Shown: positions 48,968 through 60,926, counted from the stretch's first letter. The stretch is 64,000 bases of DNA from Micromussa lordhowensis (GCA_964020085.1 OZ026596.1:41326043-41390042), one strand, 5' to 3'. Numbers and translations are program-made. Notes: generated by a model from the letters alone, not told the origin.

Positions 48968-51900
48968 GGGACTTGTACTCCGCCCCAGGGACTTGTACTC
49001 CGCCCCAGGGACTTGTACTCCGCCCCAGGGACTTGTACTCCGCCCCAGGGACTTGTACTCCGCCCCAGGGACTTGTACTCCGCCCCAGGGACTTGTACTC
49101 CGCCCCAGGGACTTGTACTCCGCCCCAGGGACTTGTACTCCGCCCCAGGGACTTGTACTCCGCCCCAGGGACTTGTACTCCGCCCCAGGGACTTGCACTC
49201 CGCCCCAGGGACTTGCACTCCGCCCCAGGGACTTGTACTCCGCCCCAGGGACTTGTACTCCGCCCCAGGGACTTGTACTCCGCCCCAGGGACTTGTACTC
49301 CGCCCCAGGGACTTGTACTCCGCCCCAGGGACTTGTACTCCGCCCCAGGGACTTGTACTCCGCCCCAGGGACTTGTACTCCGCCCCAGGGACTTGCACTC
49401 CGCCCCAGGGACTTGTACTCCGCCCCAGGGACTTGTACTCCGCCCCAGGGACTTGTACTCCGCCCCAGCGACTTGTACTCCGCCCCAGGGACTTGCACTC
49501 CGCCCCAGGGACTTGTACTCCGCCCCAGGGACTTGCACTCCGCCCCAGGGACTTGCACTCCGCCCCAGGGACTTGCACTCCGCCCCAGGGACTTGCACTC
49601 CGCCCCAGGGACTTGCACTCCGCCCCAGGGACTTGCACTCCGCCCCAGGGACTTGCACTCCGCCCCAGGGACTTGCACTCCGCCCCAGGGACTTGCACTC
49701 CGCCCCAGGGACTTGCACTCCGCCCCAGGGACTTGCACTCCGCCCCAGGGACTTGCACTCCGCCCCAGGGACTTGCACTCCGCCCCAGGGACTTGCACTC
49801 CGCCCCAGGGACTTGCACTCCGCCCCAGGGACTTGCACTCCGCCCCAGGGACTTGCACTCCGCCCCAGGGACTTGCACTCCGCCCCAGGGACTTGCACTC
49901 CGCCCCAGGGACTTGCACTCCGCCCCAGGGACTTGCACTCCGCCCCAGGGACTTGCACTCCGCCCCAGGGACTTGCACTCCGCCCCAGGGACTTGCACTC
50001 CGCCCCAGGGACTTGCACTCCGCCCCAGGGACTTGCACTCCGCCCCAGGGACTTGCACTCCGCCCCAGGGACTTGCACTCCGCCCCAGGGACTTGCACTC
50101 CGCCCCAGGGACTTGCACTCCGCCCCAGGGACTTGCACTCCGCCCCAGGGACTTGCACTCCGCCCCAGGGACTTGCACTCCGCCCCAGGGACTTGCACTC
50201 CGCCCCAGGGACTTGCACTCCGCCCCAGGGACTTGCACTCCGCCCCAGGGACTTGCACTCCGCCCCAGGGACTTGCACTCCGCCCCAGGGACTTGCACTC
50301 CGCCCCAGGGACTTGCACTCCGCCCCAGGGACTTGCACTCCGCCCCAGGGACTTGCACTCCGCCCCAGGGACTTGCACTCCGCCCCAGGGACTTGCACTC
50401 CGCCCCAGGGACTTGCACTCCGCCCCAGGGACTTGCACTCCGCCCCAGGCGACTTGCACTCCGCCCCAGGGACTTGCACTCCGCCCCAGGGACTTGCACT
50501 CCGCCCCAGGGACTTGCACTCCGCCCCAGGGACTGCACTCCGCCCCAGGGACTTGCACTCCGCCCCAGGGACTTGCACTCCGCCCCAGGGACTTGCACTC
50601 CGCCCCAGGGACTTGCACTCCGCCCCAGGGACTTGCACTCCGCCCCAGGGACTTGCACTCCGCCCCAGGGACTTGCACTCCGCCCCAGGGACTTGCACTC
50701 CGCCCCAGGGACTTGCACTCCGCCCCAGGGACTTGCACTCCGCCCCAGGGACTTGCACTCCGCCCCAGGGACTTGCACTCCGCCCCAGGGACTTGCACTC
50801 CGCCCCAGGGACTTGCACTCCGCCCCAGGGACTTGCACTCCGCCCCAGGGACTTGCACTCCGCCCCAGGGACTTGCACTCCGCCCCAGGGACTTGCACTC
50901 CGCCCCAGGGACTTGCACTCCGCCCCAGGGACTTGCACTCCGCCCCAGGGACTTGCACTCCGCCCCAGGGACTTGCACTCCGCCCCAGGGACTTGCACTC
51001 CGCCCCAGGGACTTGCACTCCGCCCCAGGGACTTGCACTCCGCCCCAGGGACTTGCACTCCGCCCCAGGGACTTGCACTCCGCCCCAGGGACTTGCACTC
51101 CGCCCCAGGGACTTGCACTCCGCCCCAGGGACTTGCACTCCGCCCCAGGGACTTGCACTCCGCCCCAGGGACTTGCACTCCGCCCCAGGGACTTGCACTC
51201 CGCCCCAGGGACTTGCACTCCGCCCCAGGGACTTGCACTCCGCCCCAGGGACTTGCACTCCGCCCCAGGGACTTGCACTCCGCCCCAGGGACTTGCACTC
51301 CGCCCCAGGGACTTGCACTCCGCCCCAGGGACTTGCACTCCGCCCCAGGGACTTGCACTCCGCCCCAGGGACTTGCACTCCGCCCCAGGGACTTGCACTC
51401 CGCCCCAGGGACTTGCACTCCGCCCCAGGGACTTGCACTCCGCCCCAGGGACTTGCACTCCGCCCCAGGGACTTGCACTCCGCCCCAGGGACTTGCACTC
51501 CGCCCCAGGGACTTGCACTCCGCCCCAGGGACTTGCACTCCGCCCCAGGGACTTGCACTCCGCCCCAGGGACTTGCACTCCGCCCCAGGGACTTGCACTC
51601 CGCCCCAGGGACTTGCACTCCGCCCCAGGGACTTGCACTCCGCCCCAGGGACTTGCACTCCGCCCCAGGGACTTGCACTCCGCCCCAGGGACTTGCACTC
51701 CGCCCCAGGGACTTGCACTCCGCCCCAGGGACTTGCACTCCGCCCCAGGGACTTGCACTCCGCCCCAGGGACTTGCACTCCGCCCCAGGGACTTGCACTC
51801 CGCCCCAGGGACTTGCACTCCGCCCCAGGGACTTGCACTCCGCCCCAGGGACTTGCACTCCGCCCCAGGGACTTGCACTCCGCCCCAGGGACTTGCACTC

Positions 51901-53796
51901 CGCCCCAGGGACTTGCACTCCGCCCCAGGGACTTGCACTCCGCCCCAGGGACTTGCACTCCGCCCCAGGGACTTGCACTCCGCCCCAGGGACTTGCACTC
52001 CGCCCCAGGGACTTGCACTCCGCCCCAGGGACTTGCACTCCGCCCCAGGGACTTGCACTCCGCCCCAGGGACTTGCACTCCGCCCCAGGGACTTGCACTC
52101 CGCCCCAGGGACTTGCACTCCGCCCCAGGGACTTGCACTCCGCCCCAGGGACTTGCACTCCGCCCCAGGGACTTGCACTCCGCCCCAGGGACTTGCACTC
52201 CGCCCCAGGGACTTGCACTCCGCCCCAGGGACTTGCACTCCGCCCCAGGGACTTGCACTCCGCCCCAGGGACTTGCACTCCGCCCCAGGGACTTGCACTC
52301 CGCCCCAGGGACTTGCACTCCGCCCCAGGGACTTGCACTCCGCCCCAGGGACTTGCACTCCGCCCCAGGGACTTGCACTCCGCCCCAGGGACTTGCACTC
52401 CGCCCCAGGGACTTGCACTCCGCCCCAGGGACTTGCACTCCGCCCCAGGGACTTGCACTCCGCCCCAGGGACTTGCACTCCGCCCCAGGGACTTGCACTC
52501 CGCCCCAGGGACTTGCACTCCGCCCCAGGGACTTGCACTCCGCCCCAGGGACTTGCACTCCGCCCCAGGGACTTGCACTCCGCCCCAGGGACTTGCACTC
52601 CGCCCCAGGGACTTGCACTCCGCCCCAGGGACTTGCACTCCGCCCCAGGGACTTGCACTCCGCCCCAGGGACTTGCACTCCGCCCCAGGGACTTGCACTC
52701 CGCCCCAGGGACTTGCACTCCGCCCCAGGGACTTGCACTCCGCCCCAGGGACTTGCACTCCGCCCCAGGGACTTGCACTCCGCCCCAGGGACTTGCACTC
52801 CGCCCCAGGGACTTGCACTCCGCCCCAGGGACTTGCACTCCGCCCCAGGGACTTGCACTCCGCCCCAGGGACTTGCACTCCGCCCCAGGGACTTGCACTC
52901 CGCCCCAGGGACTTGCACTCCGCCCCAGGGACTTGCACTCCGCCCCAGGGACTTGCACTCCGCCCCAGGGACTTGCACTCCGCCCCAGGGACTTGCACTC
53001 CGCCCCAGGGACTTGCACTCCGCCCCAGGGACTTGCACTCCGCCCCAGGGACTTGCACTCCGCCCCAGGGACTTGCACTCCGCCCCAGGGACTTGCACTC
53101 CGCCCCAGGGACTTGCACTCCGCCCCAGGGACTTGCACTCCGCCCCAGGGACTTGCACTCCGCCCCAGGGACTTGCACTCCGCCCCAGGGACTTGCACTC
53201 CGCCCCAGGGACTTGCACTCCGCCCCAGGGACTTGCACTCCGCCCCAGGGACTTGCACTCCGCCCCAGGGACTTGCACTCCGCCCCAGGGACTTGCACTC
53301 CGCCCCAGGGACTTGCACTCCGCCCCAGGGACTTGCACTCCGCCCCAGGGACTTGCACTCCGCCCCAGGGACTTGCACTCCGCCCCAGGGACTTGCACTC
53401 CGCCCCAGGGACTTGCACTCCGCCCCAGGGACTTGCACTCCGCCCCAGGGACTTGCACTCCGCCCCAGGGACTTGCACTCCGCCCCAGGGACTTGCACTC
53501 CGCCCCAGGGACTTGCACTCCGCCCCAGGGACTTGCACTCCGCCCCAGGGACTTGCACTCCGCCCCAGGGACTTGCACTCCGCCCCAGGGACTTGCACTC
53601 CGCCCCAGGGACTTGCACTCCGCCCCAGGGACTTGCACTCCGCCCCAGGGACTTGCACTCCGCCCCAGGGACTTGCACTCCGCCCCAGGGACTTGCACTC
53701 CGCCCCAGGGACTTGCACTCCGCCCCAGGGACTTGCACTCCGCCCCAGGGACTTGCACTCCGCCCCAGGGACTTGCACTCCGCCCCAGGGACTTGC
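48968..53796. repeat. 20-bp minisatellite, about 241 copies
   Basis: The unit is ACTTGCACTCCGCCCCAGGG, repeated head to tail. Most units in the first ~570 bp have T (TTGTACTC) in place of C; from about 49540 all have C. Two indels are seen: an extra base at about 50449 and a missing T at about 50534, which restore the phase. One CAGCG variant is at about 49468. The array ends at the assembly gap, so its real length is unknown. No stop codon occurs in several frames, so long ORFs here are artefacts. Confidence 0.98.
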
Positions 53797-53800
53797 TAAC

Positions 53801-54000
53801 NNNNNNNNNNNNNNNNNNNNNNNNNNNNNNNNNNNNNNNNNNNNNNNNNNNNNNNNNNNNNNNNNNNNNNNNNNNNNNNNNNNNNNNNNNNNNNNNNNNN
53901 NNNNNNNNNNNNNNNNNNNNNNNNNNNNNNNNNNNNNNNNNNNNNNNNNNNNNNNNNNNNNNNNNNNNNNNNNNNNNNNNNNNNNNNNNNNNNNNNNNNN
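53801..54000. other. Assembly gap of 200 N
   Basis: A run of exactly 200 N marks a gap of unknown size at the end of the minisatellite. Confidence 0.99.
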
Positions 54001-54096
54001 AGATTAAAGCGTCGTTTCGCATGTTTACAAGTGTGAATAAAAAACGAGTCAAGGTTTGATGGTCAATCCTTTCGCGTATTGGCACTTCCAGTGCAC

Positions 54097-54212
54097 TCGC
54101 GAGAAACGAGACGCGTCTCGTTTCTCTCGAGACGCGTCTCGTTTCTCTCGAGACTCGTCTCGTTTCTCTCGAGACGAGTCTCGCGAGAAACAAGACGCGT
54201 CTCGCGAGACGG
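54097..54212. repeat. Array of GAGACGCGTCTC palindromes
   Basis: Four to five palindromes (GAGACGCGTCTC, with CTCGT or GAGTC variants) are spaced about 22 bp apart by GTTTCTCTC. The whole block is close to self-complementary. Such arrays resemble the ends of B and of the Merlin element, so this may be one end of another transposon cut by the LINE fragment. Confidence 0.8.
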
Positions 54213-54235
54213 TGGTAACTTACCTTTGAGCGGTA

Positions 54236-55950
54236 CTGTATCAAATGGCCAGACGAACCAATCAAAGCGCTTGGCGTATATTATTCGTACGATCCAAGAT
54301 TGCTTCACGAAAAAAATTTTATTGAAAAATTAGACAGCATTAAGAAACTTATTAACATCTGGTCCTCAAGAGGTCTTTCCATCTATGGGAAGGTGACCGT
54401 TATAAAGTCTCTAATTATTCCTAAGTTTGTTTACATTGCGTCACTTCTGCCCACTCCTAAGGATGCTATTAGAGAATTAAATCACCTTTTATTTAAATTT
54501 CTATGGAAAGGTGTGGATAAAACAACTCGCTTGTCTGTAATAAATGAATATGAAAAAGGCGGTTTAAAAATGATTGATTTAGAGACAATGATTAAATCCT
54601 TAAGACTAGCGTGGTTAAAAAGAATATTCAGTGTAAACGATGGTACGTGGAAAGATTATATACGTCATCAACTTAAGCGTTTCGGAGGTCTTTTCTTATT
54701 TCACTGAAACTACAATGTAAAAGATCATCCTATACCCTCGCAGTTTTATGCTGAGATGCTCCAATGGTGGGCAGAGTTTCGAGACGGGTTCTCCACAGAA
54801 AAGTATTGGCAAAGCATAATATGGAATAATAAAGATGTTCACATAAACAATGCACCTGTATTTTATAAAACATTTTTCGAGTCTGGTATTATTTGCATAA
54901 ATGACCTACTATTTGATTTGAATAACATAGACTCGTATAATATAATTTCTAAAAAGGTTACCGGTAAAGTTAACTTTTTAACTTGGGCAGGTCTCCGCCA
55001 TGCTATACCTTCTCATTTAAAAATGAGTAACTACACCTTTATGACAAGCCAGCCATCATTAGTGATTAATGACAATGCTTTTAATGTCTTAAAAAAGAAG
55101 TCAAAGGATTATTACTCGTTGTTACTGAGCAAAAAAGCTCAATTTCCTAACAGGGGACTAACTCTAAAACATGAATTTGACCTAACCGATGACGAACTAC
55201 AAAAAGCATATATTCTACCACATACAGTTTGCTGTGAACCGCATATTAGAGCTTTTCAGTACAAGGTCCTTAACTCTATATTATATACCAATACCAAATT
55301 ACACAAGATAGGATTTGCCACAGACGACAACTGCTCCTTTTGTAAGTCTCATCCTGAAACCCTCAGCCACTTCTTTTTCGACTGTACATACTCGCAGACT
55401 TTTTGGAAAGAGTTTGAACTTTATTTTCTTCCTATCTCAAAAGAACCCGTTTCCCTTACTTTAAAAGATGTCATAATAGGTATTGTAGATTCAAAACTCC
55501 CCTTGCTAAACTATTTGTTACTGATAGCTAAGTTATACCTGTGGGATTGCTACCAGAAATAATTGGCCTACAGCATAAGATTAAAAATAAGTTCGAAATT
55601 GAAAAATACGTTAGTATTAAAAATAATACCTTACACAAATTTAAACGTAAATGGACAATTAACTGTAATTTGTTACTTAATATGTAATATTTCCTTCTTG
55701 TAAGAATCATATTGTGTTTAGGAAGCGATTGTAATTTCATTAGTAGAATGTAGTGTGATTAAGTATTACGTAAGTAAGGTATGTATTGTGTTTGTTATTA
55801 GTAACTTGATCGCCGATGTAATGTTTGTTATTAGTAATTTGTTATTGGTCTGTAATTAATTTGTAATGTCAGAAATGTAAATATTGTATGTAATTTTTTT
55901 TTCTCAATAAATGCGTAATGCTAAAAAAATAAAAAAAATAAAAATAAAAT
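54236..55950 (+). mobile_element. 5'-truncated LINE fragment (ORF2 3' part)
   Basis: An open frame from about 54240 to 55562 encodes the C-terminal part of an L1/Tx1-like ORF2 (ALGVYYSYDP, WSSRGLSIYGK, FKFLWKG, CSFCKSHPETLSHFFFDC). One in-frame TGA (54705-54707) interrupts it. The 3' UTR ends in an A-rich tail at 55921-55950. It resembles the full-length LINE at 41384-46530 in layout but differs in sequence, so it is another family. 5' truncation is usual for LINE insertions. Confidence 0.85.
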
Positions 55951-57060
55951 TACAGTTATGCGGCCCCACCTTTTCAAGAGGTCTTGATCCACCAATGCTT
56001 CAAACAGTGTTTGCTTATGGGAAGCTGATGCAGGTTCTTGACTGATTTTTTGGGAGTATGCTTAAAGTGTGCATTTCATGGCTAGGTCATTCGACACTGA
56101 TTGGCTCAAGAACTGGAGGAGTTTTGAGTTATGCCGTGAGGTCAAAAACTTGCAGGGTCTGCGATCATGCCAGAAAAAACAATCAAACGCCAAGAAAGCA
56201 CCAGTGTTCACAAAACTGGACAGGTAAGTTCTGGTCTAGTTAGATGCAACTTTTTGCAGGTTTTAGGTACAAGACTCTTTATTGTTATAGGCAGACACCT
56301 GCACAATAGTTACAAAAGGCTTTAATTTTATGCCATTGTTTGACTATATTTTGTGATGAAAAGTACAAAAAAGGAAAAACTGACCAGTGAAGCACAAGTA
56401 ACAGTTAAATTATAAAACAATATTTCCAAAATATTAGTTAACTTTGTAGCTTGTGACTTTTAATTACCAAAATGATGATTTAACTGTATAAGTACAGTTA
56501 TAGGTGATATTGAGACCCCTACCTTAGAGGGATCCCTACCCAGCAGAAATTTTCTCATTTCTTGAGTGCTGGCCACTCTCTCACCCACAGAGTATACAAA
56601 ATTCCACCTGTTACCAGAGGTACTGCAGATATTTTCTAGTTCTATATAATTATTTGTGATGCTATTTACATCTGATAATTTTTTTTTGCTCCAATTTATT
56701 GTAGGTTCTATGGGTGTTGAGCTTACTAGGTGCTTGTCAGGAGAGCTGGACCTAAACAAAAAAGGGGAAGGCCAGTCTATACAATATAGTGTTGGCAACA
56801 TTATCATGGATGGAGAGACAACCACCATTTCCCACATCCATCAAAATGTAAATGATCAAATCAGTGTCTGGTCTGACATTGGACATGTCAAGAAAGCGCT
56901 CCATGGTCACCTACTAAGAATATCTTCCAGCCACAAGGCTTTGAGCAAAACTGTCATTGACTATCTTGTCAAGTGCTTTGGGTATGTCCTGACGCAGAAC
57001 AAAGGCAATCCAGAGGGCATTCGAAAGGGTTGCAAGGTAATTCCAAGCCATGCTTTTGGT

Positions 57061-57207
57061 GGTAAAGGTAAAGAATCCGATCCCACCGACGTGTCGGCCA
57101 ACACGTCGGCCAACGCGTCGGTCGACAGTGGACCGACAGTCGGCCGACAGTCGGTCGACAGTCGGCCGACAGTCGGCCGACAGTCGGCCGACTGTCGGCC
57201 GACGCGT
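57061..57207. repeat. Left end of Merlin: CGTCGGCCGAC palindrome array
   Basis: After the ~20-bp terminus, about twelve GTCGGCCGAC-type palindromic units run to 57207. A second cluster of the same unit is at 57465-57531. The right end (59888-60066) has the same units with GTAGTGT spacers. These may be transposase binding sites; inference. Confidence 0.8.
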
Positions 57208-57884
57208 TGACCACTCTTTGAACTTATAACGTACAAGATGCGTCGGTGGTGCGTCGGTGGCGTGTCGGTGACTTATTTGGGCCTTATTGAACTTAATGCT
57301 AAACACACCTTTTCCAAACTGAATTGAAGTGTCTTCGACAGAAAATTTTCACTAGGATATCAAACTAAGAAATATACTTTTGACCGCCATCTTGTTTTTC
57401 GTGTCATTAGAACCCAGTTCCCATTACGACAAGTGTTATTAGAACCCAGTTCTCACGTTGGCAATCACGTCGGCCGACTATCGGCCAACGCGTCGGCCGA
57501 CTGTCGACCAACGCGTCGGCCAACTGTCAATAAATTTTTTTTTGTTAAACTTATTATTGACTTTTTCGGCCGAGACTTAAATCTTTATTCGCTACTTAAA
57601 TCTTTATTCTCTACATTTAGTTATAAACTAGTACAAATTTCTCCTATCATGATTTTGGTAAATTCTGGTGCATTTTTAAGCATTAGTAGCTGGTTTTGTG
57701 AGCTCACCGAACTAATTTTTGTCATGATACCATACATTTCTTCTACTGGTTACCCCCCAAAAACGCAAGGGATTATGGGTCATGTGCAAGTAGCGAATTA
57801 GGCAAACTTTATTGAGTTGGTCATTGACTTTTTAATACTTGGTGGCTCCTAAAGGAGCCGTTTGTTTTTTGTTGACAGAGCCCT
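57208..57884. other. Merlin internal non-coding
   Basis: Contains CGTCGGTGG repeats at 57240-57270 and a second GTCGGCCGAC cluster at 57465-57531. No gene is seen. Confidence 0.5.
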
Positions 57885-58745
57885 CTAGGAATAGAAGGCA
57901 TCCTCCAACACCAGTGGTAATAGCCTCTTGGAGGAGCGAAGTCGTTTCACTAACGGCAACAGATCACCCAGCTGTCTTCGGCACTCCCGCTCGATCATTT
58001 TCACCGAAAGTTTTGGGTCTCCCAGCCATTCCAGGGTGCTTTGATAAGTGACTTCGTTGACGATTCTCAGCTCCGCTATGCTGATGAAGTCCCTTATCGT
58101 GCTGCGTGCTGTGCCCGCGAGTCGGTAGGCGTTATTGAGGCTGCACTTCTTCTCATTTAGGGTTGAGAGCACAGCAGCATAGCGTCGATGGATTTCAGCA
58201 AGGTCATTCCGGTCGACCTTCGCAGCAGCTTCATGGCTATCTGCAGCTGACGGTGCCGTTATAGAGGTCTGCAAGGCTTGTAGCTGCTGCTCCAGGGCCT
58301 TAATGCGCTCATCTTTTTCCCTCAACTGCTCTCTGTAGGCCTGGAGATGCTGTTCGTTCTGTCGGACTAAGTCTGCCATCTCATCGGCGTCCTGTTGAGC
58401 CTGAGCAAGCTGTTCCTCCCCCTCCTGGCAATTGGCTTCTAGCTCGTCGAACTTGGCCTTAAGATGCTGGTAGGCTTTGCCAAGTTGCTGGTTTTTTTGT
58501 TGTAGCTGCCAACAAACAGATTTATAATTTGGCTCAGCCTCTGGAGACCCTGGGGCTGCGGCTTCCTGCGGCTGCTCCTGTTCTGCTGCTCTCTTTGCCT
58601 TCCCCTTCTTCTGTTTTTTTGCTGGTGGCTGTTGACAATCACATTTGCGACTGTCGCCACTACAAGAACCGCACATGACTAAACAGTGGATTCTTGTGTG
58701 ACCAGTTTGTCCGCAGACAGTACACTTAGTTAGACGTTGAGACAT
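57885..58745 (-). CDS. Zinc-knuckle coiled-coil protein (CCDC106-like C-terminus)
   Basis: 286 residues. A CX2CX4HX4C zinc knuckle (CTVCGQTGHTRIHC, residues 8-21) and a second Cys cluster (CGSCSGDSRKCDC) are followed by a Lys/Ala/Pro-rich part and a long Gln/Glu coiled coil (about 85-165). The C-terminal domain has KKCSLNNAYRLAGTARSTIRDF and KMIERECRRQL, a pattern I associate with vertebrate and coral CCDC106-like proteins. The frame is intact. It lies inside the Merlin element on the opposite strand to the transposase and could be an accessory DNA-binding protein or a captured gene. Confidence 0.65.
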   Translation of the reverse strand: MSQRLTKCTVCGQTGHTRIHCLVMCGSCSGDSRKCDCQQPPAKKQKKGKAKRAAEQEQPQEAAAPGSPEAEPNYKSVCWQLQQKNQQLGKAYQHLKAKFDELEANCQEGEEQLAQAQQDADEMADLVRQNEQHLQAYREQLREKDERIKALEQQLQALQTSITAPSAADSHEAAAKVDRNDLAEIHRRYAAVLSTLNEKKCSLNNAYRLAGTARSTIRDFISIAELRIVNEVTYQSTLEWLGDPKLSVKMIERECRRQLGDLLPLVKRLRSSKRLLPLVLEDAFYS

Positions 58746-59100
58746 TGTCGAGTATTATAGAGAGCATAGTTGCAAATAGATGCTAATGGTGTCAAGTTAA
58801 TTGAGTTGTTACATTTAATACCATGTTCCTTTCATATCATTGGTTTAATAAGAAGTGTACTGATTTGCTACTTTTTCGCAACAGTGATTGGTTTAATTCG
58901 ATCCTAACTTGTTTCACATTAATTACCATTGTTATCCCTTGTATTCGATTGGTTTAGTAATAAGCGTTCTGATTCGCTGCTTTTTCGCAACTGTGATTGG
59001 TTTAATTCGATCCTAAATTAATTAAAGTTTGATCCTAACTAAATCCACACTTGATCCTAATTTCATTATCCTCTAGCATTAGATCACGACTTTCTAAAAC
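58746..59100. promoter_or_regulatory. Divergent promoter between the two Merlin genes
   Basis: The stretch contains tandem copies of about 115 bp (at about 58855 and 58975) with TGATTGGTTTAATTCGATCC, that is inverted CCAAT boxes. These repeated CCAAT units likely drive both genes. Confidence 0.5.
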
Positions 59101-59751
59101 ATGGACAACATGGGTGAACGACGGATACATGTGTTGCGCTGTACGAATAAGCGGTGTAGAACATGGCTTTCAATAAGATCGGGCTCCTTCTTCGAGGGAT
59201 CTAATATCCCGTTAAGTACCTGGCTGCATCTGATGTTCCTCTGGGCTATGCAGATTTCAGGTAGCAAAATCGCGCGACTTACCAGCCTTTCAAAGCCTAC
59301 TGTGATCCATGCGCTAAGTGAGCTGAGAACAATCTGTTCCAACAAAGTCCTGAATGCTGGAATTAAGCTTGGAGGCTTAGGAAAGACCGTGGAAATTGAC
59401 GAGTCCAAGTTTGGTGCAAAGAGAAAGTATAAGAGAGGGAGAGTCTCGGAAGGTCCGTGGGTGTTTGGAGTAGTGGAGCGAGGATCACAGAAAGTGCTGC
59501 TCTTCCGTGTTCCAGACCGAACTAGTGAGACACTTGTTCATCGTCTTATCACAACGCATATCCGACCTGGAACTGTCATCTATTCAGATCAATTCACTCC
59601 GTACATACCACTCAACCAGCTAGGATACATCCATCTATCGGTGAATCACTCTAAGAACTTTGTTGACCCCGACAGTGGTGCACACACCAATACCATCGAA
59701 GGCATGTGGGCTTTGGTGAAGAAGAAGTTGAAGTGTGTTGAGAAGACCTAG
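59101..59751 (+). CDS. Merlin/IS1016-type (ISXO2-like) transposase, probably 3'-short
   Basis: 216 residues. A Cys pair (LRCTNKRCRTW) begins the ORF and looks like the second half of the family's zinc ribbon, so a short 5' exon may be missing. Next come an HTH-like region (SGSKIARLTSLSKPTV) and the DDE core: Asp in VEIDESKFG, Asp in IYSDQFTPY, Glu or Asn region in HTNTIEGMWALVKKKL. The frame ends soon after the third motif; family members usually extend some 20-30 residues more. A donor-like AGACCTAGGTACT lies at the stop. Confidence 0.8.
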   Translation: MDNMGERRIHVLRCTNKRCRTWLSIRSGSFFEGSNIPLSTWLHLMFLWAMQISGSKIARLTSLSKPTVIHALSELRTICSNKVLNAGIKLGGLGKTVEIDESKFGAKRKYKRGRVSEGPWVFGVVERGSQKVLLFRVPDRTSETLVHRLITTHIRPGTVIYSDQFTPYIPLNQLGYIHLSVNHSKNFVDPDSGAHTNTIEGMWALVKKKLKCVEKT

Positions 59752-60780
59752 GTACTAGTGTTTCATTTTCAAAATGGCGGCTGTTTAGCTTTCATGTTTT
59801 CGTCCTTTCTTATGATGTTGTTCTTGCTTCCAGCTGAAAGACGTAACAAAATAAGAGTTAAGAAAGGTAAGTTTTTCAATGAATGCATCGGTAGTGTGTC
59901 GGCCGACGTGTTGGTAGTGTGTCGGCCGACGTGTCGGTAGTGTGTCGGCCGACGTGTCAGTAGTGTGTCGGCCGACGTGTCGGTGGTGTGTCGGTGGTGT
60001 GTCGACCGATGCGTTGGCCGACGTGTTGGCCGACGCGTCGGTGGGATCGGATTCTTTACCTTTACCCTTTTGGGGACCACAGTTCCTGTGGCTCATGGTG
60101 TCAGTACAAACAAAATCCAGAAAGTTATCGGCATCAGTCATTACCTCATGGCAAGGATCTTGAAGGAGAGGACCTTATGGCAGATTTGGTACAGGTAAAG
60201 TAAACAGTTACTATTATTGAGCAGTTCATCTTCAGAAATTATTATGTTACAAGTAAACTCAAGTTACACAACTCAACACAGAACTAATCTTGTTTTGTCA
60301 TATATCTTTTAGGTTTTTGAACTCTTTGCAAGTTATGCAGACAAGCTGGCACCACTGGGGTCAACACAACCCAATGAAAGCTTTAATAACTAAACGTCTA
60401 CACTTTTCAGGTTCTGCCAGCCTAAGAACAGTGGAAAATCAACAATATGTAAGGTACAGTATCCAACTCCAGACTAAACAAAAATATAAATCAACTAAGT
60501 GGGGTATAATTATATGCTAAGCATACAGCCCTTCTGTTTACCTTTAATGGCATCAAAATATAAAACTCAGAATTTTTCTTTGGAGACGTGTGATGAAATG
60601 AACAAATTTATGCCAAAACAAATTGGAAAAAGGAACATACTGAAGCTGTATAATTTAGATGAACTGGGCAAGTATTTCACAGTATCAGATAATTGCACGC
60701 AGTACATTGCAAATAGCAAATGGTAGCAAGCAAAGATATTTAGGTATCCAAAGTAACATGAAATGTGCACTACTTTCAGA

Positions 60781-60926
60781 ATTGCCCATAATTCACTCTG
60801 TTTGCCCCAAATGTTGCATAAACTATTGTTGTGAAATGCCCTTGGGAGGTCTGCATATTCCCAAGAGCATTTCACAGCAATAGTTTATGCAAAATTTGGG
60901 GGCAAACAGAGTGAATTATGGGCAAT
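60781..60926. mobile_element. Short foldback (MITE-like) element
   Basis: Arms 60781-60847 and 60859-60926 are near-perfect inverted copies (ATTGCCCATAATTCACTCTG at the outer end) with an 11-bp loop. It lies in an intron of the decayed gene. A strong hairpin would form in RNA. Confidence 0.85.

Larger units (their letters stand above)
57061..60066. mobile_element. Merlin-type DNA transposon, 3,006 bp
   Basis: Inverted ends GGTAAAGGTAAAGAATCCGA and its complement at 57061 and 60066 continue for about 65 bp into CGTCGGCCAAC repeats. The flanks CTTTTGGT (57053-57060) and CTTTTGGG (60067-60074) form an 8-bp target duplication with one mismatch, the length typical of Merlin. Inside are a Merlin/IS1016-type transposase and a leftward zinc-knuckle gene. 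Removing the element joins the host exon reading on both sides. Confidence 0.85.

Noticed and set aside
48757..54265. Five ORFs of 1600-1770 codons on both strands
   Set aside because: They are readings of the stop-free 20-bp minisatellite (three units make 20 codons) and two pass through N bases. No coding evidence.
57066..57306. Small minus-strand ORFs rich in DCRPTVGRLSA
   Set aside because: Translation of the GTCGGCCGAC repeats at the Merlin end; open in several frames.
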